A stretch of DNA of 39,706 nt, taken from assembly GCA_003482455.1 (NCBI GenBank), contig DMYW01000034.1, forward strand, positions 1 through 39,706, in the 5' to 3' direction. The translations under genes and the position numbers were made by a program. The number at the start of each line of letters is the position of its first letter. Positions within the stretch are counted from its first letter, which is position 1. Shown piece by piece: positions 18,482-26,008 of this stretch. Under the pieces are notes generated by a model. That model worked only from the letters and a program-made list of their open reading frames with translations. It was not told the DNA's origin and ran no database searches. Source of the DNA: Rheinheimera sp. (GTDB lineage: Bacteria > Pseudomonadota > Gammaproteobacteria > Enterobacterales > Alteromonadaceae).

Positions 18482-19639
18482 TTAAGTTGGCTGACGCGGC
18501 TGGTTTGGTTCTAAAAACGCCATGATGGCATCCATTTGTTTCATCGCATCGTTGACCCCGAGCTCAATCAAGGCGCGGGTGAATTTCTTCTCAAATAACA
18601 AATAACTAGCCAATGACGAATCGGAGTGTTGTGAAATACCGATGGTGCGCAGCAAGGTGCGTACCGCCATTGGCAATTCTAAGAAGTGCTCGCGTGCCAA
18701 CTGATTAAAGTTAATCGATGGGTTAATCAGGTAACTTGCGACCGGTTTGAGTTCTGATTCAATGCCATGTTGATGCAAGGTTTGAATCGTTTTATTGATC
18801 CGATTCATCCGTTCTAAATCGGCATTCAGCGTGTCCGAGAAAATGGTATCCAGCAAGTGACCGGCAATAGTCGACAAATTCGGGTGGTGCGGCATCAGCG
18901 CCAGGTGCTCGCGGCGCCTGGGTTGCTCTAAACCTACGATCAAAATACGGTTTGCCCCTAAGTGGATAGGGGGGCTTAGTGGCGACAATTGATTGACCGA
19001 ACCATCGCCAAAATACTGCTGGTTGATCCGTACCGACGGCATCACCAGCGGAATAGCGGCAGACGCCATCAAGTGATGCACACCGAGCAAGGTGCGTTGA
19101 CCTAAACGTTTCGAGCGTTGCCATTCGCTAGCACTGTTACTTTGGAAAAAAGTAATTGAATCACCTGTGTTGTAACAGCTGGCCGTGACTGACACGCTGT
19201 CCAAATAACCGCCGACGATATTGCGATCGAGGCGTTTTAAATCCAATAACTCGGTCAACAGATGTTTTAGTGGTCGATTGTCGAACAAAGATACTGGCCG
19301 CGGGTTTGCGTAGTCGGCTTGGTAAGCACTCAAAAAACCACGCACTAAATGCCAAGTCGCCCGTGGGTAATCGGCGTAATAGACATGGGATGCGCGAAAA
19401 TGATTCCATACCCATTCCAACTTGCGAATCCCTAAGTGAAAGCAGCTGGCATAACAGGCGAGGGCTGTACCGTTTATAGCGCCAGCGGAAGTGCCACAAA
19501 TGACTTTAAACGGAATGCTACTGTTGCGTGGGTATTGTTGGGCGATCGCTTTCAGCACGCCGACTTGATAGGCGGCGCGGGCACCACCACCGGTCAGTAA
19601 CAAAGCTGTTTTGTCATCGCTGCTATGTGCAATCGTCAT
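18482..19639 (-). CDS. Patatin-like phospholipase
   Basis: The protein has the patatin serine-aspartate dyad. The oxyanion motif is LLLTGGGARAAYQVGVL (residues 14-30). The nucleophile elbow GTSAG has Ser51, and the catalytic Asp is Asp212 in FGDGSVNQ. Such enzymes hydrolyse acyl chains from phospholipids or related lipids. There is no signal peptide, so it is probably cytoplasmic or peripheral to the inner membrane. Length is 385 residues, with a helical C-terminal extension after residue 300. It runs in the same direction as the diguanylate cyclase gene, 122 bases upstream of it, and is divergent from the DUF3014 gene. The substrate is unknown. Confidence 0.85.
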   Translation of the reverse strand: MTIAHSSDDKTALLLTGGGARAAYQVGVLKAIAQQYPRNSSIPFKVICGTSAGAINGTALACYASCFHLGIRKLEWVWNHFRASHVYYADYPRATWHLVRGFLSAYQADYANPRPVSLFDNRPLKHLLTELLDLKRLDRNIVGGYLDSVSVTASCYNTGDSITFFQSNSASEWQRSKRLGQRTLLGVHHLMASAAIPLVMPSVRINQQYFGDGSVNQLSPLSPPIHLGANRILIVGLEQPRRREHLALMPHHPNLSTIAGHLLDTIFSDTLNADLERMNRINKTIQTLHQHGIESELKPVASYLINPSINFNQLAREHFLELPMAVRTLLRTIGISQHSDSSLASYLLFEKKFTRALIELGVNDAMKQMDAIMAFLEPNQPRQPT

Positions 19640-19818
19640 AATGCTGCAAAACTTAGGGGTCTAAGGGCAACTATGCGTGATGATTGAAAGCTTTTCAACC
19701 ATAGCTGACCAGCAATTTTTCGTAGCAAGCTATTGAATAGAAAACTTTTCTAACGGAACTCTCAAAAGCGACGCTGGTCTTTGGTACAGTAAGCAAAATT
19801 CTGTAGTGGAGCTTTATC

Positions 19819-20676
19819 ATGTCAAAGTCGTCCTCGTCATCGCTAAATGTTATCGTGCCTGTGGTCGCTCTCGTTGCGATAGCCGGTGTGGGTTGGTATC
19901 TGTTGGGCCGCGATCCTGAAGTTGTTACGCTGCCACCTGCACCCGTGGAGCAACCTAAAGTCGAGGCACCCAAGCCCGCCGAACCTGCAGATGTCCTGAC
20001 CAATCAAGAACCGAAAGAAGATCCAATCGCCGCGCAAGCCGATGATGCTGGCACAGACGTCGGTGACGAGCAGGCCGTGGCAACGACCACGCCGCTGCCA
20101 GCGTTGGACGGCTCAGATGCGTTTGTCAAAGAAAAACTGCTGGGGCTGAAATGGAAACCAGGCCTTGCCAGCTTGTTTGTCACGGAAGAAATGATCCGGC
20201 GTTTTGTGGTACAAGTGGATAACATCGCCGAAGGTCGCATTGCCTTGCAACAGCAGTTGTTCCACAGCCCCAAACAAGATTTTAAAGCGAAAGCCGAAGG
20301 CGATAACTATCGATTAGACCCTGCCAACTACGCGCGATACAGTCCTTATTTAGATTTGTTGGAATCTGTACCGGCCGAACAAGTTGCCACTGTGTATCGC
20401 GAGTTGTATCCACTGCTGCAAGCGGCTTACAGTGAGCTTGGTTATGGCGATGCGCAGTTTAAAGACAAGCTGCAACAGGCAATCAAAGTGCTGATTAACT
20501 CGCCAGAAATTGCTGACGCCCCTGCGTTAAAACTGTCGAGCGTCTATTACAGTTTTGCCGATGACGAAACGGAAAAACTGTCACAAGCCCATAAGCAAAT
20601 GATTCGTTTGGGGCAAAAAAATCAGTTGCGTTTCAAACGTCTGTTGGCCCAGTATCAGACGTTACTGGCCAAATAA
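19819..20676 (+). CDS. DUF3014 family membrane-anchored protein
   Basis: The 285-residue product has a single N-terminal transmembrane helix (about residues 9-29). A proline- and acid-rich linker follows (about 35-90), then a helical domain. The segment LPALDGSDAFVKEKL, followed by VTEEMIRRFVVQVDNIAEG, resembles what I remember of DUF3014, a proteobacterial family without assigned function. The N-in anchor would place the domain in the periplasm. GTGGAG lies just before ATG 19819. An acyltransferase gene follows after 33 bases and may be co-transcribed, so a role in envelope lipid handling is possible but unproven. Confidence 0.7.
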   Translation: MSKSSSSSLNVIVPVVALVAIAGVGWYLLGRDPEVVTLPPAPVEQPKVEAPKPAEPADVLTNQEPKEDPIAAQADDAGTDVGDEQAVATTTPLPALDGSDAFVKEKLLGLKWKPGLASLFVTEEMIRRFVVQVDNIAEGRIALQQQLFHSPKQDFKAKAEGDNYRLDPANYARYSPYLDLLESVPAEQVATVYRELYPLLQAAYSELGYGDAQFKDKLQQAIKVLINSPEIADAPALKLSSVYYSFADDETEKLSQAHKQMIRLGQKNQLRFKRLLAQYQTLLAK

Positions 20677-20709
20677 CACCAACCACAATTCAGGCCAGCA
20701 GGAGCACTT

Positions 20710-21297
20710 ATGAACCACTGGCCTGAACTCGCCCCTCAATTACCAAAACACAATTTACCTTTTTGGCAAGGCTTTGCCCGAAGACTGCTCAAGCGCCTCG
20801 GCTGGAGTTTGCGTGGCGAACTGCCGAACCATCACAAAATGGTGATCGCGGTGGCGCCGCATACGTCGAATTGGGATTTTATCATCACGATGGCCACCGC
20901 CTTGGCGTTGGGCGTGCGCATTTCGTTTCTAGGCAAACACAGCATTTTTGTTGGGCCTTTGGGGTCTTTACTGCGCAAGTTCGGTGGCATTGCGGTACGG
21001 CGCGACAGCGCACATGGCATTGTCGGACAGCTGGTGCAGCAGTTTGCCGAACAACCGGTATTGGTGCTGGGCATTGCGCCTGAGGGCACGCGGCATAAAG
21101 TGGCGCAGTTTAAATCAGGGTTTTGGCAAATCGCCAAAGGTGCTGGCGTTCCTATTTTGGCGCTTGGTATTGATTTTCAAAGCAAACAAGTGGTAGTTGG
21201 GCCCGAGTATTGGCCTAGCGATGACTTCACCGCCGATTGTGCGCAAATGCGCCTATTTTTTCAGCAGATGACACCGCGTTTCCCGGAAAAGTTCTGA
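20710..21297 (+). CDS. PlsC-type 1-acylglycerol-3-phosphate acyltransferase family protein
   Basis: This is a small member (195 residues) of the lysophospholipid acyltransferase superfamily. Motif I appears as HTSNWD (His51 and Asp56 of the HX4D pair). Motif III is APEGTRHK (residues 123-130). There is no clear multi-span membrane region, although the N-terminal amphipathic stretch could bind the membrane. AGGAG stands eight bases before the ATG. The true PlsC of the cell is usually longer, so this is more likely a paralogue of unknown acceptor specificity. It is probably in one transcript with the DUF3014 gene. Confidence 0.82.
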   Translation: MNHWPELAPQLPKHNLPFWQGFARRLLKRLGWSLRGELPNHHKMVIAVAPHTSNWDFIITMATALALGVRISFLGKHSIFVGPLGSLLRKFGGIAVRRDSAHGIVGQLVQQFAEQPVLVLGIAPEGTRHKVAQFKSGFWQIAKGAGVPILALGIDFQSKQVVVGPEYWPSDDFTADCAQMRLFFQQMTPRFPEKF

Positions 21298-21313
21298 ATT
21301 GTGTAATTGTCGG

Positions 21314-21342
21314 TTGTGTTCTGCAGATGTTTTTTGGATAAT
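21314..21342 (+). promoter_or_regulatory. Predicted sigma-70 promoter of the 4.5S RNA gene
   Basis: TTGTGT (21314-21319) and GATAAT (21337-21342) are separated by exactly 17 bases. The -10 box matches consensus at five of six positions. It is followed by a G+C-rich discriminator (GCCGGCGC), typical of stable-RNA promoters under stringent control. Transcription would start near 21349, giving a leader of about 37 bases that RNase P removes in E. coli. Confidence 0.55.
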
Positions 21343-21385
21343 GCCGGCGCACCGTTAGACAGCGTCTGCTGACTAACGACACTAT

Positions 21386-21499
21386 GGTGGCCTTATTGGT
21401 CCTCCCGCAATAGTAGTTTGTGAACTCGGTCAGGTCCGGAAGGAAGCAGCCGCAGCAGATGACCTATGTGCCGGGATGTGGCTGGTAAGGCTACCACCC
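21386..21499 (+). ncRNA. ffs: 4.5S RNA of the signal recognition particle
   Basis: The stretch aligns to E. coli 4.5S RNA along its full length and is the same size (114 bases). It contains the invariant domain IV core CAGGTCCGGAAGGAAGCAGC, with the GGAA tetraloop. The opposite strand of the core, GATGACCTATGTGCCGGGATG, is also present. Ends were set by pairing GGTGG (21386-21390) with CCACC near 21494-21498. The RNA binds Ffh and FtsY and targets inner-membrane proteins co-translationally. I saw no clear intrinsic terminator downstream. An imperfect dyad (GCTGG...CCAGC) lies near 21627-21655 without a T-run. Confidence 0.97.
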
Positions 21500-21755
21500 A
21501 CTTCGAATACTCCCCATTTTAGATATTTCGTGCCGGCATCGACGCGGCCCTTCGCCTTAATCTACTCTTGGCATCCTTTACAAAGCACAACCTTGGCGTG
21601 GTTTTAATAATTTGCGCCTGTGTACAGCTGGTCAGCTAAATACTGACAGCCAGCATTGGCGACATTAAGCGTTAAGAGTTGGAGCTATCAAGTCCGTTTT
21701 TAATGCATAAACGTGCGTGTCACACACCTTGGCAGTAATTGCCGTCGCGGCGACG

Positions 21756-22019
21756 CTAACTAGACGTAACCTGATCAGCCGCTTTGCGCGCAAAATCTTG
21801 CTCGACAATACGTAGCGCTTTGAGCACTAGCTCCGGTGATAATTGATGCTGTTCCAGCAAGTAAATCAAATCGACCGCTAATTGCACATGCGCAGGCGCT
21901 TGAGCTAGCGGGACGCTGGTTAGTGTTTCATTGGCGGACGATGACTGGGTGGTCGAAGTTGGGGCGGACTCGCTAGCATCAGCGTGGATGCTAGCGTGAT
22001 CAGATGGTGATCTCGACAT
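21756..22019 (-). CDS. rsmS: YbaM/RsmS family small protein (DUF2496) with N-terminal extension
   Basis: Residues 42-80 (PAHVQLAVDLIYLLEQHQLS and on to IVEQDFARKA) closely match E. coli YbaM, which is 53 residues long. The family is called RsmS in Pectobacterium, where it affects a pleiotropic regulatory network. In E. coli it neighbours priC and apt, which are also in this window. Here an extra 40 residues rich in Ser, Thr and Ala precede the conserved core. The start codon overlaps the stop of the ComFB-like gene in TAATG, so the pair is translationally coupled. Two inverted repeats lie within the first 50 bases of this coding sequence. Confidence 0.8.
   Translation of the reverse strand: MSRSPSDHASIHADASESAPTSTTQSSSANETLTSVPLAQAPAHVQLAVDLIYLLEQHQLSPELVLKALRIVEQDFARKAADQVTSS
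21971..21996 (-). repeat. 10-bp perfect inverted repeat inside the start of ybaM/rsmS
   Basis: CGCTAGCATC (21971-21980) and GATGCTAGCG (21987-21996) are perfect inverted copies around six bases. In the minus-strand mRNA they form a hairpin starting about 23 bases after the ATG. A second, smaller dyad (GATCA, five bases, TGATC) lies at 21998-22012, between the start codon and the first hairpin. Confidence 0.8.
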
Positions 22020-22315
22020 TATTCGGCGTCAGTGACCACATCGTCGAGTTTTTTGTTCTCAGGGCTGTCTAAAAAAGCCCGCGCTTTAGCGACCGCTTCT
22101 TTAACCCGAGTAACCATTTCAAAACGTTCGGTTTGTGGCAAATAAAACGCCATGTCGACTTCGTAACGAATATATTTGCAAGGCAGCTGGTTTAACGTGA
22201 TGCAGCATAAATCCGCTAAATATTCCACGTCGTGTTCTTCATTGAGACCCAATTCGATCAGGTGGTCGAGCATCAGTTTTTCGTAATAGTTGTGAATATC
22301 ATCATGTAACTTCAT
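22019..22315 (-). CDS. ComFB-like protein
   Basis: The 98-residue product matches the late-competence ComFB family pattern. It has an N-terminal helix IHNYYEKLMLDHLIEL, a DVEYLADLCCITLNQLP core and a strand CKYIRYEVDMAFYLP. Cyanobacterial ComFB-domain proteins have been reported to bind cyclic dinucleotides. Whether this one does is unknown, but a diguanylate cyclase lies 4 kb away. The open frame extends upstream to 22393. I chose ATG 22315 because GGAGAG lies eight to ten bases before it and the upstream residues look random. It is coupled to ybaM/rsmS by a one-base overlap. Confidence 0.72.
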   Translation of the reverse strand: MKLHDDIHNYYEKLMLDHLIELGLNEEHDVEYLADLCCITLNQLPCKYIRYEVDMAFYLPQTERFEMVTRVKEAVAKARAFLDSPENKKLDDVVTDAE

Positions 22316-22472
22316 CAGTCTCTCCACGGTGGTTCTGATTTCTGCACGAACTGTACACCAGCATAAACACTTTCGCCAAGTTTTGCCATTCACGTCACAG
22401 GGCTGACAAAGCCACCCTCGATGGGTAGACTCGAAGCGTCAACAAAGGGCAGGGCCCTGAAGGTAACAATCA

Positions 22473-23570
22473 ATGCAAAAAAATACAAAACCTTGTTATT
22501 ACGGCGATTATTTACATCTCGATCGCATTTTATCGGCGCAGCTACCGCAATCAGCGGTCTACGGCAACGAAGCCCATGATGAAACTTTGTTTATCATAGT
22601 GCACCAAGTCTACGAGTTATGGTTCAAGCAAATCCTGCATGAACTGAAGTCGGTAATGGAGATTTTTGCTAACGAGCAAGTGCTCGACCAGCAACTGACT
22701 GGTGTGGTGCACAAGCTAAAGCGGGTGATTAGCATTCAGCAATTGCTGAACCAGCAAATCGGTGTGCTGGAAACCATGACGCCACAGGACTTTATGTCGT
22801 TTCGCGACTACTTAGTGCCAGCCTCTGGTTTTCAGTCCATTCAATTCAAAATGTTAGAAATCGGCCTTGGCTTAAAAAGTGAATTCCGCATCGATTTTGA
22901 TAAGGACTCTTTCTACAACCGCCTTAATGAACGCGACCGTGAATTCTTGCAAGCGCTAGAGAAACTGCCGAGTTTGTTTGAACGCGTTGAAGCTTGGCTG
23001 GAGCGGATGCCATTTTTAGAGTTTGGCGATTTCAGCTTTTGGCAGCTGTATCAACAAGTCACTGGCACCATGTTGCAAGAAGATGAAGCCACAGTGCGTT
23101 CGATTGATGGGATGCCAGAGCAAGAGCGTACACTGCAACTCAATGAGATTGAACGCACTCGAGCTAAGTTCGACGCTTTGTTAAATGGTGCGCAATACGC
23201 GGAGCTGCAGCAACAAGGTAGTTTCCGCTTGAGCCAAAAAGCCATGTTGTCGGCGCTGTTTATCAGCTTGTATCAAGAAGAGCCGGTGTTTAACTTGCCG
23301 TTCCAAGTGTTGCAGTGCCTGACCGAAATCGACGAAAACTTGACGATCTGGCGTTACAAACACGCCATGATGGTGCAACGGATGCTGGGTACAAAGATCG
23401 GCACCGGTGGTTCCAGTGGCCATGACTATTTAAAACGCACCACAGAGAAAAACCGAATTTTCACTGACTTGTTCCATATGGCGACCTTTTTGGTGCCTAA
23501 AGCCAGCTTACCGCAACTGCCAACGTCGGTACGCCGGCAGCTGGGGTTCTATTTCGCCGGTCAAGAATGA
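22473..23570 (+). CDS. kynA: Tryptophan 2,3-dioxygenase
   Basis: This is the heme enzyme that opens the indole ring of tryptophan to N-formylkynurenine, the first step of the kynurenine pathway. The 365-residue helical protein has the substrate segment HDETLFIIVHQVYELWFKQ (His44 is the distal residue) and FRDYLVPASGFQS (Arg111 binds the carboxylate). The proximal heme ligand is His297 in WRYKHAMMVQRM, followed by GTGGSSGHDYLK. GAAGGT precedes ATG 22473. No other kynurenine gene is near. It stands alone with a strong terminator. Confidence 0.95.
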   Translation: MQKNTKPCYYGDYLHLDRILSAQLPQSAVYGNEAHDETLFIIVHQVYELWFKQILHELKSVMEIFANEQVLDQQLTGVVHKLKRVISIQQLLNQQIGVLETMTPQDFMSFRDYLVPASGFQSIQFKMLEIGLGLKSEFRIDFDKDSFYNRLNERDREFLQALEKLPSLFERVEAWLERMPFLEFGDFSFWQLYQQVTGTMLQEDEATVRSIDGMPEQERTLQLNEIERTRAKFDALLNGAQYAELQQQGSFRLSQKAMLSALFISLYQEEPVFNLPFQVLQCLTEIDENLTIWRYKHAMMVQRMLGTKIGTGGSSGHDYLKRTTEKNRIFTDLFHMATFLVPKASLPQLPTSVRRQLGFYFAGQE

Positions 23571-23594
23571 TCGGATGTAGGCTGAGCTCGTGCG

Positions 23595-23623
23595 AAAAGG
23601 TGCCGTGATTGGCACCTTTTTTT
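23595..23623 (+). terminator. Intrinsic terminator after kynA, usable from both sides
   Basis: AAAAGGTGCC (23595-23604) pairs with GGCACCTTTT (23611-23620) around GTGATT, with T-run 23617-23623. On the minus strand the same hairpin is followed by TTTT, so it can also end the dinG operon, whose last stop codon is at 23689. Confidence 0.9.
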
Positions 23624-23688
23624 ATCCCTCCAATAGACTGTCGAGTTTGCCGGCTCTGTCAGTGCGGCTCGGTGGTCTGCAAAGCGAT

Positions 23689-24654
23689 TCAAACAGCGCG
23701 GTTGGCGATCTGTTGATCGATAGCGTCGGCGAGGGCAGGTTGGCTGATGGTAAACGCTGCCGCAAACAACTGCAGGTGCACGTCGGTGAGTGCTTGTAGG
23801 TCGCGCTGATAGCCACCACCAATCACGGCTGCAACCGGGATGTTGGCATCGACGCAGTGTCGCAGCACCAGTTCATCACGCGCGCGCACGCCGGCAGTAC
23901 TCACGTTTAACAAACCAAGGTCATCATGCTGGTGAATATCCACGCCAGCATCGTAAATCACTAAGTCTGGCTGATGCAGGTGTAACAAATAGCGCAGACT
24001 TTCATCGACGCTGCTGAGGTAACTGGCGTCATCACATGCCGTGGTTAAGCCAATGTCCCAATCGCTATGTTGTTTGCGCGCGGGGAAATTTTTCTCGCCG
24101 TGCAGGGACGCGGTGATAACTCGTGGCTCGCCTTCAAACAACAAGGCGGTGCCGTCACCTTGGTGCACATCACAATCAAAAATCAGCACCTTGTCGACGC
24201 TGCGCAGCGCCTCGCGCGCGGCGATCGCAAGATCGTTAAACAGACAAAACCCAGCCCCTTCGTCAGCAAATGCATGGTGATAACCGCCACTGAGATGGAT
24301 GGCGATCCCGTGCGTCAACGCCGCGTGCACTGTGTTAATAGTGCCGCCACAGGATTGCAGAGAGCGTTTGACTAAAAACTCGGACCAAGGAAAACCAATG
24401 CGCCGCATGGCTTTGGGATCTATCTGCCCACTGCATAATGCGTCGATGTAGCCTGCAGTGTGCACCGACAACAGCTGCTGGCGGTTTGCAGGTATGCTTT
24501 GGGTGATAAATGCTGACGCAGGTACGCCAGCGGCCAATAAGCGCTGATACAAAGCGCGATATTTACCAATCGGGTAGCGATGACGTTCAGGTAGTTGCAG
24601 ATCGCTGTAGCAGTCGTGGTAGATCAGCGCTGGCGTTGTCGTTGTTCGACCCAT
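23689..24654 (-). CDS. Histone-deacetylase-family (AcuC/APAH-like) metal hydrolase
   Basis: The arginase/deacetylase fold is clear. The catalytic His pair is in GGYHHAFADEGAGFCLFNDLA (His126, His127). Zinc ligands are in FDCDVHQGDGTA (Asp162, His164) and YDAGVDIH. Bacterial members deacetylate lysine side chains or small acetylated amines; the substrate here is unknown. Length is 321 residues. Its start lies 31 bases inside the 3' end of priC, so it is the last gene of the dinG-TSUP-priC operon. Its link to a replication restart protein is unusual and may be only positional. Confidence 0.88.
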   Translation of the reverse strand: MGRTTTTPALIYHDCYSDLQLPERHRYPIGKYRALYQRLLAAGVPASAFITQSIPANRQQLLSVHTAGYIDALCSGQIDPKAMRRIGFPWSEFLVKRSLQSCGGTINTVHAALTHGIAIHLSGGYHHAFADEGAGFCLFNDLAIAAREALRSVDKVLIFDCDVHQGDGTALLFEGEPRVITASLHGEKNFPARKQHSDWDIGLTTACDDASYLSSVDESLRYLLHLHQPDLVIYDAGVDIHQHDDLGLLNVSTAGVRARDELVLRHCVDANIPVAAVIGGGYQRDLQALTDVHLQLFAAAFTISQPALADAIDQQIANRAV

Positions 24655-25229
24655 TGGATCTCCGCTTCAAGTTCAGCAATGGCTTTGCGGCAGCGGCCGA
24701 GGCGAGCGTGCAAGGCTAGCTGTCGCGGTATGTCGTCTGCTTGGCGCGCAGCTTCATCCACCATCTGCAGCAGCCGCCGTTCAAATTCATGATATTCGGC
24801 GAGTTTTTCATAAAGTGCATGGGTGGTACCACCTAACTGGCGCAATAATTCACCGGCTCGTTGCCGCTGTGCGGTGGCGGCGTCAGTGGTTTTCGCCGTT
24901 GCTGTTTTGGGTTTTCGCCGCCGATAAGTCTCTTTTTCGCGCAGGCCAGCCGCAGCAAAAGCGCGGGTCAGCGCTTCGACTTGCATGGCCAGCTTCTCCA
25001 GCGACAACCGAAAACCACTATGGGTGGTTGGCATCTGCTGGACGCGTTGCAGTAACTGTTGCGACTCTTGTACATAATCCAACAAATGAGGCGAATGCGT
25101 GTGGAACAATCGCGTGGCGAACCAATCTGCCGGTGGTGCGTTGCCGAATTTGCGATCAACCATCACGGCTTGGCCGGCGAGTTGGGTCAGTTGGGCGGCG
25201 AGTTGTTGCCACAATTTCGTTTCGGTCAT
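24624..25229 (-). CDS. priC: Primosomal replication protein PriC
   Basis: PriC helps reload DnaB at stalled replication forks. The 201-residue product shows the family pattern FATRLFHTHSPHLLDYVQE in the N-terminal part. The C-terminal part has KLAEYHEFERRLLQMVDE and LGRCRKAIAELEAEI. A lysine- and arginine-rich linker sits near residues 110-125. The start ATG 25229 overlaps the stop of the upstream permease gene (ATGA); a TTG-initiated form four codons longer is less likely. In E. coli priC lies between ybaM and apt, so this copy is in the ancestral neighbourhood although split by insertions. Confidence 0.85.
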   Translation of the reverse strand: MTETKLWQQLAAQLTQLAGQAVMVDRKFGNAPPADWFATRLFHTHSPHLLDYVQESQQLLQRVQQMPTTHSGFRLSLEKLAMQVEALTRAFAAAGLREKETYRRRKPKTATAKTTDAATAQRQRAGELLRQLGGTTHALYEKLAEYHEFERRLLQMVDEAARQADDIPRQLALHARLGRCRKAIAELEAEIQWVEQRQRQR

Positions 25230-26005
25230 TGGCTGAACCAAGTTTGCCAGATCAACCGTGAGGCAATGCCCATCACCATCAAAATGAACAAAGGTTTGAT
25301 CAATTTACTACCAAAGCGGATCGCGGTGTGCGCGCCAAAATAAGACCCAATCATCAAACAGGCCCCCATGGATAAACCTAAGGCAACATGAATGTGGCCG
25401 AGCAAGCCAAACGTGACTAAGGCGACAATGTTGGAGACAAAATTCATACTGCGGGCAAGGCCGCTGGTGAGCAGTAAATTAATTTTATACAGCGCCATAC
25501 TCGACACCATCCAAAAGGAGCCGGTGCCAGGGCCTGCGATGCCGTCATAAAAGCCCAGCGCCAAACCCTGCAGGCGTTGTTGCCAGCGCAGTTTGGCGTT
25601 GTCTTCAGGCAAGTCATGCTGATCGTCACTTTGCACTTTGCCAAACAAACTGTAGATGGCCGCTCCCAGAATAATCAGCGGCAACACTTTTTCCAGTGTC
25701 TGTTTTGGAATTTGATCAACCACCAATACGCCAATACAGGCGCCAATTGCTGTGCACACTAGCGCATGTCGCCAATACACAGGGTCAAATAAGCGTTTTT
25801 TGTAATAAGTGTAAGAGGCAGTCGCCGAGCCAAAGGTTGCTGCTAATTTATTGGTGCCAAGCACCAAATGCGGCGGTAGTCCGGCGGTTAATAACGCAGG
25901 GACAGTTAATAAGCCGCCGCCACCTGCTATGGCATCGATAAAACCGGCAAAAAACGCTACCGCGCACAGCAAAGCCAACACTGTGGGATCTAACAAAAAG
26001 TCCAT
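25226..26005 (-). CDS. TSUP family membrane permease (TauE/SafE type)
   Basis: The 259-residue protein has about eight hydrophobic segments and the two-repeat architecture of the TauE/SafE family. The hallmark is FAGFIDAIAGGGGLLTVPAL near the N-terminus, with its counterpart GFYDGIAGPGTGSFW in the second half. Family members move sulfite, sulfonates or other small organic anions across the inner membrane. The substrate cannot be read from sequence. It starts three bases after the dinG stop and overlaps priC by four bases, so it is co-translated with both. Confidence 0.88.
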   Translation of the reverse strand: MDFLLDPTVLALLCAVAFFAGFIDAIAGGGGLLTVPALLTAGLPPHLVLGTNKLAATFGSATASYTYYKKRLFDPVYWRHALVCTAIGACIGVLVVDQIPKQTLEKVLPLIILGAAIYSLFGKVQSDDQHDLPEDNAKLRWQQRLQGLALGFYDGIAGPGTGSFWMVSSMALYKINLLLTSGLARSMNFVSNIVALVTFGLLGHIHVALGLSMGACLMIGSYFGAHTAIRFGSKLIKPLFILMVMGIASRLIWQTWFSQ

Positions 26006-26008
26006 AGA

